From: Xylogone sp. PMI_703
Taxonomy: Eukaryota > Ascomycota > Leotiomycetes
Direction of reading: 5' to 3'
DNA length: 64,000 nucleotides
Assembly (NCBI GenBank): GCA_021399445.1
Contig: JAJTUQ010000002.1
Location: 496,001-560,000 of the forward strand
The notes below the pieces were generated by a model. The model had not been told where the DNA came from, searched no databases, and saw nothing but the letters and a program-made list of their open reading frames with translations. Both the position numbers and the translations under genes were made by a program. This document shows positions 32,946 through 44,466 of this stretch, piece after piece. Position 1 is the stretch's first letter; the number at the start of each line of letters is the position of its first letter.

Positions 32946-33520
32946 ATGTTCTTCGTCTTCGGGAACCTCATCTACAGTAAGTTTCCCCTGGTTCTTTTCG
33001 TGGGACATCTGGATAACCTCTAAACCTAGTATTTTGCCTCCTCACCAATGCTATTGCTATTCTAAGTGAAGATCGATTCCTTGCTAGAGGTGCGGGTCCT
33101 CTGTCTCCTCCTTTTGCAGCTCCAAGCAACCTGGGCTGGTGAGCCGAGAGTTGGATTGAATTCGCTGACATGAGGTTATATTACAAATAGTGGGATGGTC
33201 GAATGCATCTGTTGAGCCAGGATTCGGGGCGGGTGCCGCCGATGCAACGAGTGTGAAATCGAAACTGATAAACTTAATGACATCAGTAAGGACATTGATG
33301 AGAAGTAAGTTCTAGGACCCCTTAGGCCTAAGTCAATATCACTTTCATCTGTGGCTACGATCATATGAACGAGGAAGTAGTGGTATAACAGAAGTTATGC
33401 TTTTCAAATCACTGTCAAAGAGGCAAAAGATGAATGATAATGCTAACGTTGTTACTTTCAATAGTTCCCTTAATAGCGATAAATACCGTCATTATCGTGT
33501 ATGAGTTAGTTTTAGGTTGA
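32946..33520 (+). CDS. YOS1: Yos1 / IER3IP1-type ER-Golgi transport protein
   Basis: A small membrane protein that in yeast acts with Yip1/Yif1 in COPII vesicle transport from the ER. It is visible only after joining four exons: 32946-32976, 33030-33089, 33191-33304 and 33465-33520, giving 86 residues. The chain reads MFFVFGNLIYIFCLLTNAIA, then ILSEDRFLARVGW, a variable Gly/Ala linker, then KLINLMTSVRTLMRIPLIAI and VIIVYELVLG. This matches the family in length, in its two hydrophobic ends and in the conserved LSExRFLxRxGW and RIPLIxxNxxVIVYELxLG blocks. Introns are 53, 101 and 160 bp. No other frame in this stretch is credible. It is divergent with ALG12, another ER function. Confidence 0.93.
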
Positions 33521-34158
33521 TGCAAGAGTTCTCCATCGAATATTGCCCTTGGGTGCCGGTCGGCGAGCTGCATGGCGTTCTGGTTACGAAGAGAAAGAGG
33601 CTCCGTGTATGATTAATGATGAATAGCGCTCATGCAAAAGAACAATGAGTTATCTTATTGAGAAGGCACATGGAAGGATGGACCTGTATTTTAGATCGAC
33701 CTTAGACGAATAATATATAACGAACAAACTAGTCATTCACCCCAAAATTATCAGTGTCCATACAGCTTGAAATATAAGTTATGTGTGTAAGAGAGAGATT
33801 GGATGTCTCTCGCTTTCTACGCTACGTTTACAAATAATAAAGCACTTCATTTTCCAGGGTGAGAAACAGAAGGGGTAGATACTGAGTGAGAGCTTGCCGT
33901 TCTCGCCATAATTTCCTGCTAAGATCTTCTTCGATTCAAGAACCGTTCTGCCAACTGTAATTCCTATACGATGAGTGAAGGGCTCTCTAATAGCACGAGG
34001 ATGGTAAGGTGTTTTTGTTTGGCAATTTGGCGAGGCTGAAAGTTTGGTAGGTCTCTCGCTTAGACCACCTCAGTCTAACAAGGCTCCGCCTGGAGCTCTA
34101 GCTTATCACACGCCGACCTCATACAACAACCTCATCAACCGGCATGTAGAAGCTCGCA
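33521..34158. other. intergenic between YOS1 and VPS33
   Basis: 638 bp; YOS1 3' end and VPS33 promoter. No gene or RNA seen. Confidence 0.5.
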
Positions 34159-36515
34159 ATGGCTCCTCTTGCCGCGTTCGATACAAACCAGATCAGTAAG
34201 AAAGCCGGCAAGGATCTCTTGTCCTTGCTGGAGGGGGTAAGCTATTTTCTGATTCAAATATTCTCCGGTCACAAACTAATGACAGGCTGTTGTAGGTCCG
34301 AGGGAAGAAGAACCTAGTTCTAGAGAGAAGCCTGGCTGGTCCAATAGGCATTTTCGTGAAATTTTCGACTCTGCAGGATTATGGCGTCGACAAAGTGTTT
34401 TTCCTGGAGAATGGCAATGCCGACACGAGCCAGCGCAATGTTGTGTTTGTTGCTCGAGGAGAGGGCGGACAAAACGCCAAGTTAATAGCTGGTAGGTCTC
34501 TAAACCTGTTATGCTACTCCTCCAAAAATGCATTTCATCTCATTTCCTACTATCTTTATGGGTTCTCAAAGTAGATTATGCAGATCAATCATTCCTACCT
34601 TGTATAGTCAGCCTTGAACCCTAAATTAAACCATAGCATGGTTACTATAGCGTCCTGCAGCTCGAAAATTGCTACGAAGTTATCATTACATGCTGACATA
34701 CTACAGATCATATTAAGCGGCTACAACGTGAGAGTCAAACGGGCCACGAATTCTCTATATTTTGGGTTCCGAGACGAACATTGGTCTCAGAGAAAATTCT
34801 TGAAGAGGCTGGAATCTTGGGTGATGTTACTATTGCGGAATATCCTCTGTATTTTGTTCCACTGGAGGAGGATGTGTTATCCTTGGAACTAGAGGATTCC
34901 TTTCGGGATTTATATTTGAGGAAAGACCCGACGCCTACGTTTTTGATGGCGAAAGCTATGATGCAAATACAGCAAAAGCATGGCCTCTTTCCACGAATTA
35001 TAGGCAAAGGTGACAATGCAAAAAGGCTTGCGGACCTCCTTGGACGCATGCGCCAGGAGTTAGTTGCTGGTGAAGACAGCACTGAGAGTAGGAAGCTGGG
35101 ATTAATACCCAGTACTTCCATTGAAAGTATGATCGTTATTGATCGTGAGGTTGACTTTGCTACCCCTCTTCTCACACAATTGACATATGAAGGCTTAATA
35201 GATGAAGTGGTGGGTATCCAGAATAACCAGGCAGATGTGGATTCTTCCATTGTCGGTGCTGCTCCCGTGCCACAAGGTTCCAAGGTTTCTGCTGCACAAC
35301 CGAAAAAGAGGAAGATTCAGCTAGATTCCTCCGATAAACTCTATTCTCAACTACGAGATACTAATTTTGCTATTGTTGGCAGCTTGTTGAATAAAGTTGC
35401 TCGACGATTAAAGGATGATTATGAGAGCAGGCATGGAAGCAAGACTACGGCAGAGCTAAGAGAATTTGTTAGCAAATTGCCTGGGTACCAGGCTGAACAG
35501 CAGAGTCTCAAAATCCATACAGGTCTGGCAGAGGAGATCATGAAGCACACGAAAACAGAGCAGTTTGGTCGATTACTCGAAGTGCAACAAAATCTTGCAG
35601 CTGGTGCCGACCCCTCCTCGCAGCATGATGGCATCGAAGAGCTCATTGCCCGAGATGCCCCCCTTACTGAAGTCCTTCGGGCTTTATGCCTGGAATCATG
35701 CCTCTCAGGCGGTATCAAACCCAAGGATCTAGAGACTTTTAAAAGAATGATCTTGGAAGCGTATGGTTACCAACACATCCTAACGCTGGATGCTCTTGAG
35801 AAGCTGCAAATGCTCCTCTCGCGCTCGTCGCCTATGGCAGGTATGATTCCGATGGCTGGCGGCGCCACGCATACCGGTACTAAAACCAACTACACCTACC
35901 TTCGAAAACAACTGCGTCTCATCGTCGACGAGGTCAACGAGCACGACCCGAACGACATCTCCTACGTCTACAGCGGTTATGCGCCGCTCTCGATTCGACT
36001 CGTGCAATGTATACTACAGAAGCAGTATCTCACGTCCATCACTAAAGGCGGAGGTCCCAATCCCACAGCTGCACCTGGCCTGGCAGCGATAGGTGGAGGT
36101 GGAGCGCAAGGCTGGCGTGGATTCGAGGATGCAGTTAAGCACGTGCGGGGGCCGACGTTTGACGAGAGTCAGAAGGGGGAGGATAAAGCTACCAAGGCGC
36201 GCGCTTTGCTCACTCCGACAGCAGAAAAAAAGTTGGTTTTCGTAGTATTCATAGGAGGGATTACATTTACGGAAATTGCGGCGTTGAGGTTTATTGCGAA
36301 GAATGAAGAAGGTGAGTCTGGGCCTGAGTGCGAGAGCTAGATGAAAGAAGAGTCTGCTAACGGAAGGTTATTCCACGTCTCTAGCCCGGAAGCAGATCGT
36401 TATATGTACGACATCAATCATTAATGGAAACCGGATGATGGAAGCAGCGATTGAGAAGGGGACGTTTGCCAAGACGGCAGCCGTAGAGGAGACGTCCATA
36501 GCAGCAGCATCTTAG
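34159..36515 (+). CDS. VPS33: Sec1/Munc18-family vacuolar sorting protein Vps33
   Basis: The SM-protein subunit of the CORVET and HOPS tethering complexes, which templates SNARE assembly at endosomes and the vacuole. Exons 34159-34236, 34296-34491, 34707-36311 and 36385-36515 give 669 residues, normal for fungal Vps33. Recognisable blocks are KKNLVLERSLAGPIGIFVKF, SIESMIVIDREVDFATPLLT with QLTYEGLIDEVVGI (a hallmark of SM proteins), LRDTNFAIVGSLLNKVARRL, and the final KLVFVVFIGGITFTEIAALRF. The last exon encodes ICTTSIINGNRMMEAAIEK. The start ATG at 34159 follows a short CT-rich leader. There is a Gly-rich insertion near residue 545. The adjoining genes YOS1 and ALG12 are also secretory-pathway genes. 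Confidence 0.95.
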
Positions 36516-37046
36516 GGGATATGTGTAGTGAACCAGCGCGTGACCAGCTTCCTTTACGGTAAATAATATATGTATAGACAACTTGGCAGGAGCCCTAATA
36601 TTAGAACTACGTATCAATATCAAAGATAAGTAGTTAGAGAGAATATATCAAAAATCAACGCAGGGACCTGTTTAGATCCCAGATCGAGATCCAGACTCAG
36701 ACTTAGGACCGCGGTATACGGAGAGAATTTCTCTTCATACAGCAAGCACTGTTAAAATAAAATAGAAGTGCCGAAAACAGGTGGCTGATAGTGTGACGCT
36801 GTTCGTCCCCCTTCCCCCCTTCCCCCGCATTTCTCAGCGCATATTGGCATATTGCGCATCCAACCAGGCCCAGAGCAGCAAGACAGACAGCAAGCCAGCC
36901 ATCCGTTATATTCCCATTTTCCCACTTTCACATTGGGTTTAGCTTGGTTACTCAAAGTACCTATGGGTACATTATTTACCCCGGATTTGATTTTTTGCTG
37001 GGGTAAACTAATTAATTAAGTAGACACTCTTACAGCGTGCATGTGC

Positions 37047-37071
37047 GTACTGTACTTTTAAAGTACGGTAC
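37047..37071. repeat. 25-bp GTAC-rich palindrome
   Basis: Two 12-bp arms (37047-37058 and 37060-37071) with one mismatch and a single central base; GTAC occurs four times. A second imperfect inverted repeat of the same type lies at 37185-37205. Confidence 0.85.
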
Positions 37072-38408
37072 GGGTGTGTTGGCGGATACTATTTTCAGAG
37101 TAGAGGCTGGATTTGTGGCTGGAGAGGAAGTTTTAGCGAGGCCAGATGTACTTGGTATTACTCTGTGCATATAGTTCTCGAGTTACTGTACCGTGCGGTA
37201 CCAGTATGGTCGCTCAATAATCCTGATACCATTATCTGATATTGCTGATGCTGGCGCTATACGTGAGATCCTCCTTTCCGCCGTGACACCATATTTGACA
37301 TAGCCCCATGGAGCGCGTATGTCAAAGTTGGTTATACAATGATTATCATCCAGCGTGAGATTTCGTCAAGGTCGTGTTTCACCAAGCAGGTGCAAAAGTG
37401 GCATCCTCTGAGTTACAGAAAGTACGAGTACCCGTCGCAACGCTTGATGCCTTTTGCTGCCTTCGTACTACCCGCAAACGATGATCCGCGTCAGCCACGT
37501 GGAGGGTTACAGGCTCCTTCCTTGTCTGGCATGCGAAGGGCAAAGTTGCGACAGCGGGTTGGGAGCAAGGGGCCGGAGAGCGGACATGTTTGCCACCGCG
37601 GTGCGCCTGTCTCCATACTGTATTGAGTCTGCAGTCTGCGATGATGATACTCGTACTGGCAGAGTTGTACAGGAATCATCAACGGCAGCAGTAGTAAGCA
37701 CCGTACGATACCAAGCCAAAGATAGCAAGAGCACTCTTATTTCTGGTCTTTCTCAGCTCAGCCCTAACATCCAACACAAAAATCCATCGGCCACTGCTTG
37801 GCTTTGGGTTATCCCCGTACTTACTCAATCGATCACGCTGTACTTATTAATTAAAGATCGTTTATCCTTTGCCCGAGCTGTTGGTGGCGGAGTGCGGGCC
37901 CCTCTCCTCGCATGTCCTTCCGCCCCATCGGGTCAGTCCCCTCCGGCTGAAATAACAGAGTGCCGATAGCCAAGCATCCAACAAGTAGCAGCGAGTGGCA
38001 TAGAGAGAGAGTCGATGCGTGTGAGAGAGTGTATGAGAAGGTACAAAAGTACACGCAAAGTACGGGGGAAAGTGACCAACGGGGGTGGATGGCTGAGGCC
38101 TGGTCCTGGCAAGAGGCATGAAAGTCAACCCATCCTGTTGGGTCTTGCCTTGACACCTGGGAGCTGTAGGGGGCCGCGCACCAGAAGCCTGGAAGAAGAG
38201 AGTGCGCGGGACGATGTCACGGATTGTCTGCAGAGGGGAAGGATTGTCGGCGCGGTTAATTGAAATCTGTTCTGTCGGAGATCCCACTCGCCTGGACTTT
38301 TCTTGTTGCGCGGAGGGGGACCGCGGCTGCCCTTGATTCGAGGGATTTCTTCTTTCTGCTTTGCTGATGCTGAGGGATGGCTGCTGGATCGCTCGATCAC
38401 TCAGACGC

Positions 38409-38451
38409 TTTTCTTCCTCTCCTTCTCCTTCTCCTTCTCCTTCTCCTTCTT
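38409..38451 (+). repeat. CT-rich microsatellite, CCTTCT unit
   Basis: Five exact CCTTCT copies at 38421-38450 within a longer pyrimidine run; simple sequence without coding support. Confidence 0.9.
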
Positions 38452-41400
38452 GACTCTTTGGATCTCCTTATGTGTGTGGTGTGCTTGGCGAAGAGAAGTG
38501 CGCCCCCATTGATTGTTGTGCGGGACAGAGGTGGGGTTGAAGCTCTGGATCTAGGAGTCCTTGCAGGAGAGCGTATGAACCGAACCACGGATAACTATCC
38601 GCTACACCGAAGCTTCGAGAAGATAGACAGCCAAATAGATAGGAGAACAAGTAGATTAGCAGATTCGGGGCCCGATAGATTACAACCCTTTGATAGAAGT
38701 GCCGTGGAGGTAGACATGAACGCTTGCAACGGCTGTAAAGTGCGGTTGTGCAGCCAGGGACCAGAACACAGCGGAGCGAATTGGGTAGGTAACTATCGCA
38801 CCAGCTACACCAAAGCTGCTTCTGTCTCGCCCCTCGCCAAGCGGCGCAGAAGAGAGGCATAAGGACAATTCCCTACAACGCCCTGCATGCTGTCACGGGC
38901 AAGATCTTTTCGGTCCTAATTGTGTTGGTTCGATAAGATGCCAACGGTTGTGATCTGATCACGCATGTACGCACGACACCCTCAGATGCGGATGTGTTGC
39001 CGTCAATTCTATGTATGGTAGTTTGTTTGTTCTGCGTTGTGCTGTTATTGAACAAGTGCCGCATCGTAATCTCGTGCCATTGTACTGTATGTGTTATGCT
39101 GTACCGTATCCAGTTCCTCGCGAGGCGCCTATTTGACGCCTTCCTCGCACGCAAGCCAGGTTGCCTGAGGGAATAATGACGAGAGAGTGAGTGAGAGAGT
39201 GAGAGGGAGATGTCCATGGATCGCCATTTGGGTGCCATGGATGCACACACCGTGTTTAGATCCAGCTGCCCGCTGGAGACTCAATGAGAAGCTGCAAAAC
39301 TGCAAATGCATCCTATATAGCTTGGGGTGCAAGTAGCTCAATAATTGGTATGCGCATGAATCACGAGAGTAACCGTGATGTACCAAGTAAATGCGGTCTA
39401 GCGTTTTGGATATTGACAAGAAGGTTTTTTCCTGGTTTGGTGAGGGACCAGCTCGGGAGCATGGCCTGGATCTACCGCTGAAGACCCCTCCGAGCCGCTG
39501 GAAGCGCCACAGCTCACCCCACAAATTGCATGTTGCGCCGCTGGATCCTGGGGTTCGTGCTGCTGGGAACCTGTCATGAGGTGGGAGCGAGGTATGGACC
39601 TTTTTGGCATCGATCAACACCCACTCGTCGAGAACTTATGCTGTACTAACCACCATTCCACTCCTGTTATGCTCAATCTGTGTCACCGTATTGGCCGTTG
39701 CAAGATAGACTTACAGCTGCGAGCCGGTTAGGCCTGCGAGTCTTGTGCTGACCCGCTGGCGGTCAGCACATTGGCTAGACAGCGCACCAACGTCGGCTGA
39801 GGCTTGAGAGCTGGGGCAGGTCCAATTAATCATGCTGCAACTGTAGCTTTGCCGTCCAGGTCGGTTCACCAATACATCAGTGAGATGAGAAGTGGAGGAT
39901 GGTGGAGGGATGGTCGATGACTGCGTACGGTACGGCACGACCGAGCCATGACTTACATGCGATCCAGACGAGTGGCCAGGCATGGAGAAGAGATGATGGT
40001 GATGACAGTGGCAGCGACCCGGGCACCATCACCGACCAACAAGCACAACTCAAGCACCCATGGGCGCCTGGTGCCACGATGAACGAGGGCGAGAGAGCAA
40101 GAAGACGTGGAGAGCAACTCAAGCACCACTCAGCAACTGGCGCTGGTCACCGTTCACCGTACCACCGCAAAGCACCCTTTTCCTGGGCTGGCACACTGGT
40201 ACCTGCACCTGCAGCTGCTCCCGGCTCGCAGCAGCAGCACACAATCCTCTCGATACGTGCGATGGTGGGATTGCTTCGAGGGTGGCTGCAAGAACTGTAC
40301 ATAGTACGGTGCCAACGAGTGCTGAGATGCAGTATCACGGAGTCCTGAGCCGGGGCGAGGGTGGGTTTCCACTGCGATTACGACCCAGAACCTACGTGTA
40401 GGGAAGAAATGGGCGGGCAAAGGCAGTCGCAATCCTGCGCTTCGAGACCTTCCAGAAGCAATGGCGAGGCACATCAACCAAATGGTCGTTCATACTGTAC
40501 GCGCATGCATGCACGCACACATACACAATACACAGAGATATACACACCAACAACCAAATAAAGCATGTGTAAAATGAAAAACCAACCAGAAGAGAATCAG
40601 ATTGAGCAGTCAACAACTGTGCAGTAAATTCTCTACGGAGTACCGTACTGTACGGTGCAGAGCGCATCACCAGGCGCGCGCCGAGAGTGGCCATCTCGGT
40701 TGGAAACACCCCAAGACGACGCCTAGTACCTGACAAGCTGGAACAAGCAAGGGACATTCTGGGCCAAGCGCGTGGAGAGAGCACGAGAAGGCAGAGAAAG
40801 GGCAAAAGCTTTAACTCCGCCGACTGCTGCCGCACAAGGCTTGGCTCTACGGTACCTAGCGGCGTTCCCAGGGCGGTACCACAGGAGAGAGTACCACGAG
40901 TACTTCCCGCTCCCAAGGACGCAGCAGCGGAACCAGGAAAGGAGAAGGAGCAGCATCAACAGAGGCCCTGTTCCTCCCCCATCGCGTCCCCCGTCCCAGC
41001 AGCTGCTTTGGGGCTAGCCCGCCCACCACTCGACGCCTGCACCACCCCCCGACCGCACCCAAGTCCTGGCCTGCAGCACTCTGTAGTGGTAGGTAAGTCG
41101 TCGCCGTACCCAGAACCCATTCCCAAGTACGCACACACCAGGGCCTCTTCCACTCTTTGCACTTCCACTACGACCACGGATTCACGTCACGCCTTTTCTT
41201 TTTTCCTCTCCGATTCCTCCATTCTCCAGATTCCATACTTGTGCGAGCGACGACTTCCTCCAGGCCATTTCATCCACGCTACTTGTCGGTCCCGTTGCTG
41301 CTCAATTCGTCGACAGCAGCCCCGTCCTCATCGAGTCCTCCAAGGCTGCAACTTTCCCCGGAATCGCTCACCCCGCCACACGTACCTACTAAATACTACC

Positions 41401-41778
41401 GCCGCCAGAGCTTTCGTCCACCCTGACCACGCCCAGCCCTGATGAGCGTCGCAACAACGCTCTTCCTGTCATTCTCACCTCTTCCAACCTCTCTGCCAAC
41501 CGAACGTCCTCGATTACTCCGAGTAATGACCTGCGAAACTGTTGGCGCATGACTGCAGACGAACACCACAGCGACGAGCCGGCTCGGATTTGAAATACAC
41601 TCTCTCGGCTGCTAGCCGTCGCGCGGGAGAGGGAGAACGAGACAGAGAGTGAGGAGATACCGTGTGCCCTGCGTTCGAGGGAGCATACACTCTTAATCTG
41701 GTGGACTCGACGATATTTATTGCTACTATTCCTTTTCTATTAATTATTTCCTCCAATTACATATAATCTGGCGAAGAA

Positions 41779-44466
41779 ATGGCGGGATTTCTCAACAAGT
41801 TGAAATCGACCTCATCGGTCAGTACACACCACCACCATGCTCCTTGTTTTGTCTTCCACCTTTTTCGAGGCGAGGCAGTATTTCCCGGCTCGCAATTCTG
41901 AGAGACGGAGAGATCAGAGCCATTGCATTGATTCTTGAGCGCTGTGGTTATATCCAGCTCTTTTCTTTACAGGGAAACATTTGCTGATTATCGACATGTA
42001 CAGAGTACGGTCACCTCGAACGTCACGTCTCCAAGCAAATCGAAGAATCATGTCGAGCCAGAACCAGAGATCACTCCCTTGATGAAGATGCTGCAGAATG
42101 CAGGACCACTACGGAACGATGGAACAGACAAGTTTTTTGGCATGGAAAATGTGCGTTTGCCCCCCCCCCTCATAGAACTTCCCTTCACTTCGGAAGACCC
42201 TATTGACTAATCGCCTGCAATTCTAGTTTGGAAATACATGGTATGTATCATCACATTGCGCCCAGGTTCTCCTAGTCGAGATTCGCCAAAGTTAGCTGAC
42301 TCTTGGTCTAGCTATTGCAATTCCATAGTACAGGCTCTATACTACTCCATGCCCTTTCGAGACAATGTTCTTAAATATCCATCACATTCTCCTCTCGACA
42401 CTCCAAACGGGCAAGGCTTCCCGAATATCTCTATCCGGCCTCAGCAGAATGGTAGCACTACACCACCTCAACCCAAAACCAAGGGACTAAGCGCCGCTGA
42501 GGCCATCAAGAGAAGGCAGCAAATCAACTCCGGACAAGTACCAGCAGGACAGCCTGGTCAGCCAGGGCAAAGACCAGAGGATAAACCAGATTCTCCCGAG
42601 TACAAGAAGAAGCAGGCAATGCTGACGGGGCCCATCTTGGAACTAACTTACGAGAACGCGAGCCAGTATGGCATGGAAGAGTCCACCTTCACAGCCTTGA
42701 AGGATATCTTCAATGCCCTTATCACCAGCCCATCGCGAACCGGTGTGCTCAGCCCCCAACGATTTCTAGAGATCTTCAAACGAGATAACGAAATGTTTCG
42801 CACGTCGATGCATCAGGATGCCCATGAATTCTACGGTCTAGTCCTCAATGCCATCATCTCCAACGTCGAAGCAAACGCAGCACGGATACGGGAACTGGAG
42901 CCACCAAAGGAGAATGGTGACCACGATGCCAGTCTCTCGGCCGCGGCAAATGCAATGGGATTGCCGAGTGGTTCTCGATCCCCAGGAACAGGCTGGGTGC
43001 ATGAAATATTCGAAGGTGTCTTGACCTCAGAAACGAAATGTTTAACATGCGAGACGGCATCTCAGCGTGACGAGACATTCTTGGACTTGTCCATCGATTT
43101 GGAGCAACACTCATCGGTCACGTCCTGTCTACGCAAGTTCTCTGCGGAGGAGATGCTTTGTGAAAGAAACAAGTTTCACTGCGACAACTGCGGTGGCCTA
43201 CAGGAAGCGGAGAAGCGTATGAAGATCAAGCGGCTACCAAAGATTCTAGCGCTCCATCTAAAGAGATTCAAGTACACCGAAGATATGACAAGATTACAGA
43301 AGCTATTCCACCGAGTCGTTTACCCTTATTATCTACGGATGTTCAACACTACTGATGATGCAGAAGACCCAGATCGCCTATACGAGCTCTACGCCGTCGT
43401 TGTTCATATTGGAGGCAACGCTTATCACGGTCACTACGTCTCCGTCATCAAAACCAAGGATCGAGGATGGCTACTCTTCGATGACGAAATGGTCGAGCCT
43501 GTCGATAAACACTACGTGCGGAATTTCTTCGGCGACAAGCCAGGAATGGCGTGTGCCTATGTCCTCTTCTACCAGGAAACCACCTACGAGGCGATGAGGA
43601 AAGAACAAGAGGCCGAAGGGGCCGCCGAAGTTGCTCTCGCAGAAAAGGAGGCTGGTCTGGCTCTTTCCCATACTCAAACAAACGGAATTTCACCGATGTC
43701 CGCATTATCACATCAAGCCACAACCCCCATCACTCCTATCGACGAACATGGTGGATTTTCCTCGCTCGATCATGCAATGAGCGCACCACTTCCAATCACA
43801 GCAAGTTCTCCCCGACCTCCTGTTCCTCCCATGCCAGCTACTCCCCCTAGCCTTCCTTCGACTGTACCAAAGATTACTGTCAAGACGAAGGAAGAAAAGG
43901 AGAGGGAGAAGAAAGCCGAGAAGGAGGCCGAGAAGATGAGAAAGGCCGCTGAGAAAGATAGGATAAAAGCAGAAGAGAAGAGGCGAAAAGAGATGGAACA
44001 GAATCGGCGAAACGCAATCAAGAATCAAGAGGAAGATATGAAGAGAGTATTAGAACTCAGCAAGAAATCGGCTGCAGAGGAAGAAGCCAAGCGAAAGAAA
44101 GAGGCTGCCACCACTCCATCTGCTGCATCCGTATCAGCTTCTGTCTCTACCTCCGCATCTATATCTAATAGTATTCCTACACCACCTGTTCCAGCAAACG
44201 AGACTTCAAATGGCACCGGAAATGGCAATGGTTCTCATTCTAGCATTAGCTTCAACATGGGCGGATTATCTCGCAATCATAAAGGCAGTAAAAGCATGAG
44301 TAGGAAGAGCTTTGGATTCTTAAACAACAAGAATACAGATGGTTCGGACACTGCTGTAGATGGTCTCCCAGGACCACAGACCCCTGAGAAGCACGAAAAG
44401 GCCAAAAAGGAACGGTTTAGCTTTAGTGGGCTGGGCAGAAAGAAAAGTAACCTTATGAGTGGATAA
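41779..44466 (+). CDS. creB: ubiquitin carboxyl-terminal hydrolase CreB (USP12/46 type)
   Basis: A USP-family deubiquitinase; in Aspergillus CreB works with the WD40 protein CreC in carbon catabolite regulation. Exons 41779-41817, 42004-42150, a 14-nt exon 42227-42240, and 42312-44466 give 784 residues. The catalytic Cys67 lies in [20 protein letters not shown] and its codon is split TG/C by the third intron. The zinc-ribbon pairs CLTC and CDNC are present, as is the His box [12 protein letters not shown] (His444). A Pro/Gln-rich insert (about 100-150) and a long, highly charged coiled coil (about 590-665, [13 protein letters not shown]...) followed by a Ser-rich tail match fungal CreB. The start is [10 protein letters not shown], conserved in this group. 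The very long upstream region suggests complex transcriptional control. Confidence 0.95.

Larger units (their letters stand above)
36516..41778. other. 5.3-kb interval without recognisable gene, upstream of creB
   Basis: Holds the VPS33 3' end and the long creB upstream region. GTAC-core palindromes recur (37047-37071, 37185-37205, 40641-40656 and others), with TTAATTAA-type words at 37010 and 37845 and a CT microsatellite at 38409-38451. From 41190 on it is CT-rich and promoter- or leader-like. Open frames up to about 250 codons (40687-41442, + strand) lack domain or splice support. A non-coding transcript or a long regulatory region is possible. Confidence 0.5.

Noticed and set aside
38716..38780. 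ACNGCKVRLC string resembling a Zn2Cys6 regulator
   Set aside because: Cysteine spacing is wrong for the binuclear cluster and there is no supporting downstream sequence.
40687..41442. 251-codon open frame on the + strand before creB
   Set aside because: Pro/Arg/Ser-rich translation of a GC- and CT-rich promoter-like stretch; other phases are equally open and no family is recognisable.
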